This document shows, in pieces, positions 47,130 through 58,788 of a stretch of 64,000 bases of DNA. Position 1 is the stretch's first letter, and the number at the start of each line of letters is the position of its first letter. Source of the stretch: Cinnamomum chago (Eukaryota; Streptophyta; Magnoliopsida; Laurales; Lauraceae); NCBI GenBank assembly GCA_038049695.1, contig CP142451.1:32410001-32474000 (forward strand), in the 5' to 3' direction. The translations under genes were made by a program, and so were the position numbers. The notes under the pieces are model-generated. The model was given only the letters and a program-made list of their open reading frames with translations. It was not told the DNA's origin and made no database searches.

Positions 47130-47298
47130 CCTAGCGATGGTACCCAAATGTCCCTTAAGAACAAGGCTTTGAAACCATCTAGTCCACGAGATGTTAAGGG
47201 ATTTATTATATCCTTAATGACTTGTTCAACTTTGAGAAGAGAAATATTTTTATTAGAATCTTCAATATGGGCATGATTGAGCTTTCCAAAAGCATTAG
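47130..47298 (-). pseudogene. Minus-strand LINE A, start of RT
   Basis: The minus strand reads AFGKLNHAHIEDSNKNISLL, VEQVIKDIINPLTSRGLDGF and KALF, matching the I..L....APG.DGF...F block at the start of L1 RT. It joins the fragment at 51247-51371 across the LTR insertion, with attag duplicated. Confidence 0.75.
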
Positions 47299-47704
47299 TG
47301 TAAGTTCTCGTATCTTGTGGGTGTATTTAGCTTAGTTAATTGTGATTTTAGCTAATTAAGCTCATTCTAAATAGGTTTGGTTTAGTGGTAGGATTGTGTG
47401 TGTGAAATTGGGTTAAGATTCGAGTCCGTTTGGGTGCAATAGGGGGTGTGTTACTATTTTTGGAAAGTTTAGAGTTCTTTTTTGTAATTTCCGTTTTTCG
47501 AGATCTTGGTACCATTGGGTAGACAACCCAATTTCCCGAACAATACTCTTCTACCTTGCCTCAACCTGGACCCTTGTTTATCGACCCGAAGTTCGTTGGA
47601 CCAAAATGAAAAATTCCCAAATATCCCTTCTTTATAAACCCATGCTTATTTGACATTTCACCCTTTTTCACTACACTCTTTTCTCTCTCTCATTTTTTAT
47701 CTCG

Positions 47705-48043
47705 GCTTACAACCATGAGCGAAACAGGGAGACAATTACTAACCTACTTGATATGATAGAGGAACGAAGGGAACATGCACTAATCAAATTAGCCGCCTAC
47801 CATCAGTAATTGGCACAAAGCTTCCAAAAGACAGTCCGAGCAAAAGCTTTTTAGGTCGGAGACTTGGTCCTGAGAAGGGTACTCCCAGGCACTAAAGACC
47901 ATGGCAAACTGGGACCAAATTGGGAGGGTTCTTACAGGGTCACCTTTGTAGGAGGAACAGGAGCATACCACCTGGAAACACTTGAGGGGAAAGCATTACC
48001 AAGACACTGGAATGTGGCGAATTTGAAGAAATTTTATTTTTAA
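47705..48043 (+). pseudogene. Tat/Ogre-type gypsy integrase C-terminus
   Basis: The frame reads LLDMIEERREHALIKLAAYH, stop, ..., stop, VGDLVLRRVLPGTKDHG, KLGPNWEGSYRVTFVGGTGA, YHLETLEGKALPRHWNVANL and KKFYF, stop at 48041. This is the distinctive end of Tat/Ogre-lineage pol (D.IEERRE.A..R.AAY, then VGDLVLR.V, then LGPNWEGPY, then PL..WN...LKK.Y). Two in-frame stops show it is dead. Only the C-terminal ~110 codons remain. Confidence 0.85.
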
Positions 48044-48760
48044 CTTTTGTATCCAAGAAGTTATTGTCTTTGTATTTTGCATTTTATCTACGAAAGTTGC
48101 TTTACGATCTTGTGCCAAGGAGTAAAATTACCTATGACTTGTATAAGGGCAAGGACCCGCAGTAGGAATAATTTCCTACCGAGACAATCGCGCCATGATA
48201 AGGCTAAGGCCTGAAAATAGAGGGTAGTAACAGACTCATTACTTCGTGTCGTAAGGAAAAAAATCCTAACCGGGAGCTACCGGCTCAAGCTAGGTATACT
48301 GCATTGATCTTTCTTTAATCAATGTCTTGGCATGACGATGCAAACATTGATTTAAAGGGAGTTCGGACAAAGGCCGACAGTGGCAATAGGCATGGATAAC
48401 ACTAATTCAACAAAAGAGATACACAAGAGATGAGCATTTCATTCAAAAGCGTAAATGAAGGAACATTAAAAGGGGTGTTATGTCTGGCCCACAGGTCGAG
48501 CAATTCATTAAAACCAAAATACACCAAAAGGGGAAGGGGGGGAGAAGTTTTCAATTCTTCAAACAACTTTAGGGACATTAGGAGCAGGAGGGCAAGGTCG
48601 GCTGTAGGAGAAGCACCTTCGTCACTGACCACAGGCGAGCTGGACCTTCTTACAGGATCCTGAGTAGGGGCTTCAGTAGGCAATAGCTGAGTTGGAGAAG
48701 TGTTAGGTTGAACTATGTGCTTGGCCCAGAGGGAAGAGTCTCCCGGAACACCGACATCAT
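48044..48760. other. Probable Tat/Ogre 3' region
   Basis: Non-coding on the plus strand. A 93-codon minus-strand ORF (48683-48402) has no recognised domain. Tat-lineage elements often have long, sometimes antisense-coding, 3' regions, which is why this is assigned here. The right boundary is a guess. Confidence 0.35.
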
Positions 48761-51241
48761 TTCAGCCCACGTCATACCTCCGCTTGTACACAAGGGTCTT
48801 CATCCCTCTCATTCTCTTGCTCATGTGGACCACCAAGCAGTCCCTTCACCAACAAGCCCCACCGTCTTCTTCATGTGGATCCCACGACCTTAACCTTAAC
48901 CTTCCCATTCTCAATCTCCCTCCTCACTCTCTCTCTCTCTCTAGGTAAGCTTCCGACCTCATTGTGGTTAGGTCTTTTGGAGTTTTGAGTTCTCCATGTT
49001 GTGGATTAGCCTAATACCTTCCCATCTCCTTGGTTTGAGTTGTGATTTAGCGTGGTTTGGTTGCTTTTCCTTTGGTTTGGATTTTGGGCATCTTTTGAGC
49101 TAGGGTTTGCTCATTTGAGGATTTATAAACCAAGGCAAGTGGATATTGTGTTTACATTATTATGCATGTTGCTTCTTGAATTCTAATTTGAATATCACAT
49201 GAATTAGATGCCATAATCGCACAACTATTTATGGGATTGAAAATGCTAGAATTAGGTTTATGGGAATGCATGGATTTGATTGATGAATTAATGGAAATAT
49301 TGGAGTATGTCTATTGATGATCTGGAGAGGGCTTGGCCATATGGTTTTCTTTAAGATGAAGAAGAAGAAGAAGAAGAAGAAGAATTGAATATACAACAAA
49401 CCGGAACTCAATCAGAGCTCTGGATTGCAGTTTCTAGGAGCTTACGACTAGCTATAAGATCCAAGTTAAGGTTCTATGTTCTAGAACTGACTGAGCCCTG
49501 ATTTTCCAACATTCTACAATTGTTCTATGGTTAGTTGTACAATTAGCCGTACAACTAATCATAACACCAAGTTTACCTCTTGGGAAGCTTGGGCGACTAA
49601 CAGATCCCACAATTAATTTCAACTATTCGTGAGGCTGTTGCAAAGCAAGCTACGACTAGTTGTAGTGCAACCTGTTTCCCCCTAAAATATGGTTATTTCC
49701 TCAGGGTTTTGAGGCCTACATGGATACCCTTGGAACCCTTTAATGCGGACTAAATGGTGGACCATGGTAAAGGACGTCCTGAGCCAACTACCCTTACAAT
49801 TGTCAGGCAACATATGGTGTACGGACTACTTTGGATCTTGAACAAAGAGAGACTGTACAATATCCAATTAAGTATGATGGACCAAGGTAATGAAGGGGTA
49901 TCGAGGATCACACTCCCTCCGGGATCTGTGTGGCGTTGTTCCATGCGAAGAAGGAAATACTTGACTTGGGATTGGATTCCTTTCTTCCCCTTCACTATCG
50001 ATGATCGAAAAATGTTATACCATTATTCTTTTGATGTCCACATGCTTCGAGTATGTTCCTTAGGTCTTTGTTGCTTTCTAATTAATGGGGCCACATTGAT
50101 GACCTAGATCGTCTACACTTAGGATCCCCTATTGTATCAAACAAAGTGATGAGGCTAGGCGGCGATGACTGCAAGGGCTTGATTGACTTGATGGAATTCA
50201 TGACTAATGATTGATGAAAGGTAGTCCCCTCGGGAATTGTGAAAATCTTATTCAAGCAAGATAAGCCCAGCCCTCACTATTATAAGACTCGTGTTTAGCA
50301 CCGATCGGCCGAATTGTTTGACAAAGGAGGTTACTTCCATCAGAAGACTTATGTATTGATGTGTATGAGCGACTGCAGATTGTAGGTCTATATTCTGGGT
50401 AGGCCACCTGATGGATTGCTTGTCCCAGGTAACTTTACCTGATTTCTTGTCCCTTACTGTCCTGGGTTCACCCGATCGATTGTCCTGGGTTCACACCCGA
50501 TGGAATTGATATTTAACGGGATGTTACCCGTACCATTCTCTACCACTCTCGATACGAGTTGGGAGGACAATGATAATAACCCGAGGTGTATTGGCATATG
50601 TGGACCGCCCCTATTGATAGATTGATAGGTTTTGTCTTTATTGTTCAATGTCATTAATACTGATGCTTATATGTTAGATTGTTTTCCTTGTATAACACAT
50701 GATCACATCATCTTTATTCGCTTGAATATTGCATATCTATGCTCACATGTATATCCATTTCTTAGTTACTCTTAGTTTGATGATGCTACACTTGGTGCAT
50801 AGGTACCGAGCCCGCTACCTTTGGGGAGGGAGGAGGAGGAGGAAGTGTTGCTTCAGGCAGATCAGCCTAATGGCGACTGCGAGTGGTGTGAGGACAACAT
50901 AGTTTGAGTCATCTTGGCCAACACATAAGTGCCTACACATATTTTGTATTCTTTTTGTAGTTATGTTGTATTGCCCTAGGCTTTTGTTAGTGGCCACCAA
51001 AGTAAACTTGATTGTCTTCTTTTTTATAAACTTGGACTTTAAATCAATCTAATGAGCATTCTCTAAAATGTCTATTGTACCCTCTAATGTTATATGTGTT
51101 GACCGAGGGACTATTCACATCTCACCGCAAACTTCGATCCATGGGACTATAATTGGGGGCCACATTATTGTTTATCAACGAAACTTCTAATTGGCTCTAA
51201 TCTCACGCATAATCCCCGTACCCATCAGCGGGGGCTCGACA
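48761..51241. other. Remainder of the LTR unit; no gene
   Basis: About 2.5 kb without a recognised gene. Minor features are a (GAA)n run near 49358-49385 and a G-rich stretch at 50820-50845 (aggaggaggagg). Small ORFs (for example 49754-50107) show no domain. Confidence 0.4.
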
Positions 51242-51246
51242 ATTAG

Positions 51247-51371
51247 TATAAGTTAAAATTAATATCCAAATTAGAGGTCTTCAATCCCAATAGATTGGGG
51301 AAGTAGTCAATGAAAACCTTTTTAACATTACAAGGTGAAGAATGAGAAGTTCCTTCTCTATCCATGATAAT
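51247..51371 (-). pseudogene. Minus-strand LINE A, pre-RT linker
   Basis: The minus strand reads a segment like the D.EG.....P..IK..F.DYF..L (linker) region between LINE endonuclease and RT. It flows into the RT start at 47298 when the LTR unit is removed. Weak by itself; supported by position. Confidence 0.55.
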
Positions 51372-52384
51372 GCCTCTTAATTAGGCGGATATGAAAGTGA
51401 AAAACTAATTCACACACACACTATGAATGCAAAGATGAATGCTCAATGTGTATGTATGATGTCCTCAATCATTTTTAAAATGAAAGCTCATAAATGTATG
51501 CCTAAGGCTTTTGAAAGTTTTAGCTCATAAAAACATTTATGATTGAGGAAAGAATGCAAGTCACATGTTAAAAATAACTTGTAAAAGATATACATTTGTA
51601 TCCTAAACAAGTTGTGAAATTCTAAGTACAAAACATGTGATGCATAGGGATGTCAATCAAATTAACAATGTAGCTCAAAACATAAAAATAGATTTGATTG
51701 AAATTAGGGGACAAATCATATGTAATTATAAAATCAACTTGAAAATGATATACCTATCAAAGCAATGCAAGTTGTTAAACTTTAAAACAAAAGTACATAT
51801 GATTTGTGAAGTTGTTGAATCCAAAACATAAGATAGATTTGAAAGAGATTTTCTTATGATGAAAAACAACAACCATAGATTCAACCAAGTATAGGAATCA
51901 TGTTACATATAATTCCAAAGATGTTTTCATTAACATGATTTACTTAGATATACCAATTTAAGTACTACTTGGATTGAATCAATGGTGATGCATCCAAAAC
52001 AATAAATCAATTCAAAACATAAACATGTTAAGGACACAACAACACATAGTTTATCATGCTAGAAAACATTTTCCAATAATAAAGCAAGGCATGACAACAT
52101 ATCGTTAAGGAAAGTAAAGCTTACTTAGAGATTTAACTTCATTAATCCAAGCTTTAGCTTTCCTAATGACCCCTTTCATCCCTTAGTTCATTCCCCTTTG
52201 ATTTGCCTCAAAACCTTTCAAGGAAGGCCTAAAAATCCTTAACTTTTGGCAAATGAATGAACTAGTATTTATAGCCAAAACAACCCAACGGCTAGTCCCC
52301 GGTGGACCCCATGACCCCCGGGTCGACCTGGCCTTCACAACGGTCATAAAACTGACCGTTTGACAAGAGCCAACGGCTCTTTCC
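51372..52384 (-). repeat. Inverted, truncated LTR of the SIRE-like copia family
   Basis: Reverse-complement homology to 52785-53650 runs along its whole length. Shared landmarks include ggaaagagccgttggctc, tgaccgttgtgaaggcc and attaatgaagttaaatctct. It ends exactly where the plus-strand LTR begins. The first ~400 bases and the 3' part of this copy are missing. Confidence 0.8.
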
Positions 52385-53700
52385 TGTTAGGAATTTTGTG
52401 TGTTGCAATTTGATGAATGCATTACCATTTTAGCAGCATTTGAATTTTCACACATGCATTGATTTAGAAAATCTTGAAATCTTGATTTATACATGCATTG
52501 GTTTTTAAGACTTGTAAAAGTACTGATTTATGCATGTTTTGTTTTTAAACTTGGATGTAATTAGTTTTGGAAAGAAGTTTTAGAAATCAAGCAAGCCTAT
52601 GTTTTAAATCTTTCAAATCATTTTAGGCTTTTTGTGTTTCATGATTTTAAGCCTCTTTGTTTGATTTAAATCTTGATTCAAAGCTTGATTTAATGGCCCA
52701 AAAGTCCCCACTTGAAAATACTTTGAAATATGAAAAATTAGGGAATTTTGGTCCCAGGCCCAGGTCGACCCGCAGTGGGCTCGGTCGACCGGGAAAGAGC
52801 CGTTGGCTCCTGTCAAATGGCAGTTTTATGACCGTTGTGAAGGCCAAGTTGACCCGGGGGTCATGGGGTCGACCGGGGACTAGCCGTTGGGCAGTGTTTG
52901 GCTATAAAATGAAGTTCATTCCTTTACCAAAGTTGGAGATTTTCAAGACTCTTTTGAGGTGCTTTGAGACAAAGAAAAGGGGATGAACTAAGAGAGACCA
53001 AGGGGTCATTTGGAGAGCTAAAGCTTGGATTAATGAAGTTAAATCTCTAAATAAGCTTTACCTTTCTTAATCATATGTTATATGCTTTGTTTAAATTATT
53101 GGTAAATGAATTTTAGCATTATAACTATGATGTGTTGAATCCATTCTTATTTTAATCTTTGATCTAAGTTGGATTGGATTCTTCACTTTGATTTCATCCA
53201 AGTTGTTTTAAAATCTTCATTAATCACGCTAAGCCAAAATCTTTGATTTCTTTTAAAGCATGATTCATTTTCTTGGTTGAATCTTTATTTGTTGTTTTCA
53301 TTCATTTAAACTTTAGTTAAATTAATTTGGTTTTGAAAACAACATTGCACATTCATCACATGTCTTAAGTTAATTAATTTCATACAACTTGTGAACCTTT
53401 GATTTTCATATCCTTAACAAGTTTGTATCTATACATGTGATTTGCATTTCACTTCAATCAAAATCTTTTATGTGCCTTAAACTTTTAAATGCTTTGAGCA
53501 TATATTGATTGAGCTTTCTTTTTAAACTTGATTGAAGTTATCACACACACATCATGAGCATACATCTTTGCATTCATTTAGTGTTTGTGTGAGTTAGTTT
53601 TTCACTTTCATATCCGCCTATTTTAGAGGCAAATATATTGAGCTTAAATTGTATCTCTTTGAGTGTTTTTGTAGACACTTCTTTAAGAGAAATCTTTTTC

Positions 53701-53845
53701 TTGTAAAGGTTATTGCTTAGCCTAAGAAAAGCATTGTGTAAAGGTTATTGCTTAGCCTAGAAAAGCATCTTGCATCTTGTAAAGGTTGTTGTTTAGCCTA
53801 GAAAAACAACATTGTAAAGGTTATTGCTTAGCCTATTGAAAAGCA
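53701..53845. repeat. Four imperfect ~40-bp tandem repeats
   Basis: Each contains tgtaaaggttattgcttagc (one has ttgttgtttagcc) followed by cta(a)gaaaagcat. Confidence 0.85.
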
Positions 53846-54063
53846 TAGTTAGTAGAAATCCGGTGGGGTGATTAGATCACAAGCCGGTAGTGGATGTAGG
53901 CATTGAGGCCGAACCACTATAAATCTTTGTGTGGTGGTGAATGCGTTGTGATGATTCTTTTTAGCTTCCGCATTTTGTTTGTTTATCATCACTTGTGACT
54001 AGTTTATTTTTAAGAAGTTAAAATTTGTCATAATTGGTTACATATTGTAGCTCACCCTATTCA

Positions 54064-54082
54064 CCCCCCCCCCCCCCCCCCC
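54064..54082. repeat. C19 homopolymer
   Basis: Uninterrupted run of 19 C near the LTR 3' end; a place where read or assembly length may be unreliable. Confidence 0.9.
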
Positions 54083-54111
54083 TCTCAGGTTAGGATCTCA
54101 GGACTTTCAAT

Positions 54112-54124
54112 TGGTATCAGAGCC
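54112..54124 (+). other. Primer-binding site (initiator Met tRNA)
   Basis: TGGTATCAGAGCC, directly after the LTR. Confidence 0.85.
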
Positions 54125-54206
54125 TCGTGCTCTATTTTAGGATCAAGTGTTTTGGAACTCTTGATTAGGTGTAAAAACCTAGAGTCAAAACCCTAGTGTT
54201 GTGCTT

Positions 54207-55690
54207 TCATGAAAATCATTAGAATGGATTCCACTATGATAGATAGTTTAGCTTCTTGTGTAGATTCTTCTAGACCCCTCCTTCTTCATTCTATTGGAGA
54301 TTCAAACCCTCAAATTAATGAATCTCAATTTGATTTAAAATGATTATAATGAAGATGACCTTCAACAAGCCTATGAGGAATTATATGCCTTGTCCCTAGA
54401 GCTTGATAAAAAAAATAAAAAATTAAGAGAAGAATCTAAAAATCTAAACAAAGAATTAGTTTCTTCAAAAGATGAACTTAGAGAGAAAGAAGAAGTAATA
54501 AATTGTGTAGACTCTAAGTTTATGATCTCTTTGCATAACCTATATATTGTTCAAGATGAACTAAAAGAATTAAAGATGGGTTGTGATAATATCAATAAGA
54601 AAAATTTAAATCTAAGAGATCAATTAAAAAGGCAAGATGAAGACATTAACAATTTAGAATCCAAGTTGACTATCACTAAGGAAAATTTATCTAATGCTCA
54701 AAATAAGATAAAAACTCTAGAACTTGGATCTAATGTTATAAATGAACTTAAATTTGATTTGAAGCTTGCCCATGAAGAACTAATCAAATATAAGGAAATT
54801 GAAAATGAACTATCAAAAGTTAAAAATGAAAATTCAATCCTTATAAACAAAGTCACTCAACTTGAAAACTACAAACAAAAGTATGAGTGCAAGTTTACAC
54901 AAGGTGAAGAGAGATTTGAAAAATTATTTAAATTGGGTAAATCTCAAAGAGATAGGACGGGTCTTGGATTTGATAGGAATATTTCACATGACCCTAAATT
55001 CACCAACACATTTGTGAAAGGTGAGTCCTCTTTCTCTAGCACTCTTTCTCCTTTGCCCAAAACTAAATGTATTTATTGTGGCATTGAAGGGCATTTTAGG
55101 TTTGAGTGCAAACTAAGAAGAAGCCATGTGTCTAAACCCATCTTTGAACCCAAAAAGGTAGAATCTAAATCTATGAAGGGTTTGAACCCAAAAAGGTAGA
55201 ATCTAAATCTATGAAGGGTAAGACACTAAAAATCAAAGAAGACTCCAAAAAGATTAAACAAGTTAAATCAATTAAAATGGAGTCTCCTAAGATAGATTCT
55301 AAAAAGTTTAAACAAGTTAAACCAAGTTTAAAAGAATCTATGAACAAAAAGCTTCTCAACCTATCTCCCTTAAATCAACACATGAAAGAATTTTTTAAGA
55401 AAGTAACAAAGTTAAATTTAAAATTCAAAAGTCAAATAAAGGGAGAAAACAAGAAATAAAGAAAAATGAATCAATCCCCTAAGAAACAAACTCACCAACC
55501 TCAAAAGACTAATCACCAATCTAAGCTAAATTTAGTCAAATCTAAATATCATGGTGATAAGTTCAAATTGAAAATTTATCAAGTCAAATCTCCTATAGTT
55601 GGTGGGACTCCTAAACTAGACCTTAAGGATCAACCCTCTCAAGACCTTAGGTGGATTCCTAAAGTTAGATACTTAAACAAACCTTAAGGC
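54207..55690 (+). pseudogene. Copia gag remnant, coiled-coil and CCHC knuckle
   Basis: The main open stretch is 54390-55199 (269 codons). It starts with a long Lys/Glu/Asn-rich coiled coil, then a CCHC knuckle C227-C230-H235-C240 (CIYCGIEGHFRFEC), then Lys-rich repeats with MKGLNPKR. Further frames at 55211-55459 and 55466-55687 continue the Lys-rich tail and end with LRWIPK, like the x-WVPK motif of SIRE/Maximus-type Gags. The UBN2 domain expected at the start is missing, and stops or frameshifts separate the parts. A short upstream piece (54207-54340) begins with an ATG but is out of frame. There is no pol; the element is cut off near 55741 by a gypsy pol. Confidence 0.7.
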
Positions 55691-55740
55691 CTTGAACCTC
55701 TTTGACCAACCTCTTTGACAAACCTTAAGCCCTTGAATCC

Positions 55741-58700
55741 TCGTGCACGGTTTGTTTCAGCGTTGAAGGCTGACAGACTTTTGAGAAGTGGATGTGAAGC
55801 CTATTTAGCGTTTATCACGGAGGATAACCGGTCCCAAGGGGTGGAGGAGATCCCAATTGTTTGGGAATTCCCGGAAGTTTTTCCGGAGGAGATTCCAGGT
55901 TTACCACCCATCAGAGAGATTGATTTCACTATTGAGTTGTTACCGGGGACTGCTCCGATATCTATTGCACCATATAGAATGGCTCCAGCAGAGTTGGGAG
56001 AATTGAAGACCCAGTTGCAAGAATTGTTGGACAAAGGTTTTGTGAGACCGAGTATTTCACCATGGGGAGCTCCAGTCTTGTTTGTCAAGAACAAGGATGG
56101 TTCGATGAGAATGTGTATAGATTACAGAAGATTGAATCAAGTGACCATAAAAAACAAATACCCATTGCCAAGGATAGATGAATTGTTTGATCAATTGCAA
56201 GGTGCTTCATACTTTTCGAAGATTGACTTGAGATCCGGTTACCATCATCTGAGAGTCAGAGAATCAGATGTGTTGAAAACAGCTTTCCGGACAAGATATG
56301 GCCACTATGAGTTCCTAGTGATGCCATTTGGGTTGACAAATGCACCAGCAGTGTTCATGGCATTGATGAACAAGATATTTGCAGAGTATCTAGATCAATT
56401 TGTGGTAGTATTCATTGACGACATCTTAGTGTACTCCAAGACCAAGGAAGAGCATGAAGAGCACTTGAGAATAGCATTGCAACTTTTGAGAGAGAACCAG
56501 CTGTATGCAAACCTCAACAAGTGCGAATTTTGGCTAGACCAAGTAGCATTCTTAAGGCACATCATCTCCAAAGAAGGATTGTCAGTGGATCCGTCCAAGA
56601 TTGAAGCAGTAGTGAATGGGGAAAGACCGAAGAATGTGACAGAAATTAGAAGTTTTCTGGGATTGGCAGGCTATTACAGGAGGTCTGTGCAAGGACTTTC
56701 GTCGATTGCGTCACCATTGACGAAGTTGACAAGGAAGAATGCACCATATGTATGGACAGATCATTGTGAAGAGAGCTTCCAAGAGTTAAAGAAGAGATTG
56801 ACTACAGCACCAGTCCTTACTTTGCCATTCGAAAGCGGCGGTTTCATCATTTTTATCGATGCTTCGAATGTGGGACTCGGTTGTGTATTGATGCAAGAAG
56901 GAAAAGTGATTGCTTATGGATCTCAACAGTTGAAAGATCATGAGAAGAACTATGTCACCCATGATCTTGAGTTAGTAGCGGTTGTTTTCGCGTTGAAAAT
57001 GTGGAGACATTACCTTTATGGAGAGCAGTTCGAAGTCCACTCTAACCACCGCAGCTTACATTACTTGTTTTCACAGAAAGAATTGAACATGAGGCAGAGA
57101 AGATGGATGGAATATATAAAGGATTACGATTTTCCAATCAAGTATCACCCGGGGAAAGCTAATGTTGTTGCTGATGCCTTGAGCAGAAAATCAGTAGGCT
57201 TGGTTAATCTAAGTGGCACTTGTATTTTCGAGCAATTTGAAGAATTGAGTATAGACCTGCAGCCACTAAGGAAGGGTGTTTTGTTAGCTAACATGACAGT
57301 GTCAGAGCCTTCTTTCATTCAGAAGATCAAGGATAGTCAGTTGCAAGATTCAGAGTTAGCCAAGATTTCAGAGCATATCGCAGAACGTCCTAACTTCCGT
57401 ATGGTTGATGGAGTTTTGTACTACCGTGATCGTCTATGTGTGCCTAACATCGAAGATTTGAGAAATGACATCATGACCAAGGCTCACAGCATGAAGTATT
57501 CAATGCGTCCAGGTAGCACAAAGATATATCAGAATTTGAAGGGCAGATTTTGGTGGAACAATATGAAGAGAAAGATTGCAGCGTTTGTCTCCCGTTGCAT
57601 GACCTGTCAGTTGATTAAGGCAGAACATCAGAGGCCTCCAGGGTTGTTACAACCGTTAGAGATCCCGGAATGGAAGTGGGAGCACATTACCATGGACTTT
57701 ATTTCGGGACTACCGAGGACTAGCAGGGGCAACGATGCGATATGGGTCATTGTGGACCGTCTCACTAAGTCAGCGCATTTCATTGCTACGAAGACAGGGA
57801 AGAATATGCACATGCTACCTTTGGCAGAGTTGTTTGTCAACGAGATTGTCAGTCGTCATGGGTAGCCAGTTTCTATCACATCCGACAGAGACAGCAGATT
57901 CGTCTCGAGGTTCTAGAAGACACTACATGAGTCTATGGGTACGAGATTACAATTCAGCACGGCTTATCACCCTCAGACAAATGGCCAGTCAGAGAGGACG
58001 ATTCAAACTCTTGAGGATATGCTCTGTGCTTGTGTGTTAGACTTCAAGACTCAATGGGATGAGACTCTACCGTTGTGTGAGTTTGCTTACAACAACAGTT
58101 ACCACTCGAGCATTGGGATGACGCCCTTTGAGGCTTTGTATGGCAAAAGGTGTAGGACACCTGTATGTTGGGAAGAAGTCGGCATTCGTAGTTTCCATGG
58201 ACCGACTATTGTAAGTGAGACTAGCGACAAAATCAAGTTGATTCGAGAACATATAAAAGTGTCCCGGAGTAGACAGAAGAGTTATGCAGACTCCCACTAC
58301 AGAGATTTACAGTTCAAAGAACGAGACAAGGTCTTCTTGAAAGTGTCACCTACAAGGGGAACATTGAGATTTGGGCAGAAGGGCAAGCTATCACGGAGAT
58401 ACATTGGACCCTACGACATTGTGAGTAAGATCGGTGACATGGCTTATAGATTAGCCTTACCACCCGAGCTATCCGGCGTACACAACGTCTTCCATGTGTC
58501 TATGTTGAAGAGGTATGTCCACGATCCGTCCTATGTGCTCCGGCATGAGCCATTGGAGATTCGAGAGGATGCTACCTACGTTGAGAAACCCGTTTAGATC
58601 ATCGATACAAAGGAACAAGAGTTGAGGACACGGTCTATTCAGTGGGTAAAGGCACTATGGGAGAATCATGGATCAGAAGAGGCAACGTGGGAATTACGAG

Positions 58701-58777
58701 ATCAAGTGGAGAAGAAGTACCCACATCTTCTACCAGAGGTGAGTCTTATATTTCATTTGGAGGACCAAATGCCCTAA
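55741..58777 (+). pseudogene. Chromovirus (Tekay/Del-like) gypsy pol, lacking gag and protease
   Basis: One frame from 55715 to the stop at 58775-58777, broken by three TAG codons (57863, 57914, 58595) and no frameshift. Residues count from 55715. RT: catalytic D171 in [10 protein letters not shown] and FIDD at 233-236. RNase H follows ([13 protein letters not shown]). Integrase zinc site: H591, Arg at 598 where the second His is expected, C628 and C631. Integrase core: D661, D724, E760 (D,D35,E). Near the end a chromodomain-like block (WVKALWENHGSEEATWE). The left end joins a copia remnant abruptly before any protease, so this is a truncated, inactive copy. The C-terminal codons HLEDQMP overlap sequence retained in the tandem array at 12-34 kb. 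Confidence 0.9.
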
Positions 58778-58788
58778 GGGGTGGAGGA
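58778..58788 (+). other. Gypsy polypurine tract
   Basis: ggggtggagga (58778-58788), directly before the LTR start TGTAAGACC and overlapping the end of pol by a few bases upstream. Confidence 0.85.

Larger units (their letters stand above)
47299..51241 (+). mobile_element. LTR-type insertion (probably solo gypsy LTR) with nested Tat/Ogre piece
   Basis: Starts TGTAAGTTCTCG and ends GGGGGCTCGACA. The five bases attag flank it on both sides (47294-47298 and 51242-51246), and removing it rejoins LINE A. A TATA motif (ttctttataaac) lies near 47630. The interval also contains the end of a Tat/Ogre pol (47705-48043) with trailing sequence to roughly 48760. That piece looks like a second element nested in the LTR; its own boundaries are not resolved. 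Simple repeats: (GAA)n at about 49358-49385 and a CT run near 48930. Confidence 0.65.
52385..54109 (+). repeat. 5' LTR of a SIRE/Maximus-like copia element
   Basis: Starts TGTTAGGA and ends CTTTCA, about 1725 bp, followed two bases later by a PBS. It contains GGTCGACC motifs near 52763 and 52787, a four-fold ~40-bp tandem repeat (53701-53845) and a C19 run (54064-54082). Confidence 0.7.

Noticed and set aside
48402..48683. 93-codon minus-strand ORF as a gene
   Set aside because: No domain recognised; it overlaps another open frame on the opposite strand and lies in a decayed gypsy 3' region.
52657..52986. 109-codon ORF across the SIRE-like LTR
   Set aside because: It lies wholly inside the LTR, and its apparent repeats derive from GGTCGACC motifs.
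53701..53845. CRISPR-like spaced repeats
   Set aside because: Imperfect adjacent repeats in a plant LTR, without regular unique spacers or cas genes.
54111..54127. tRNA-like sequence tggtatcagagcc (also at 5469, 60778 and, on the minus strand, in the array)
   Set aside because: It is only a primer-binding site complementary to a tRNA 3' end; no cloverleaf is present.
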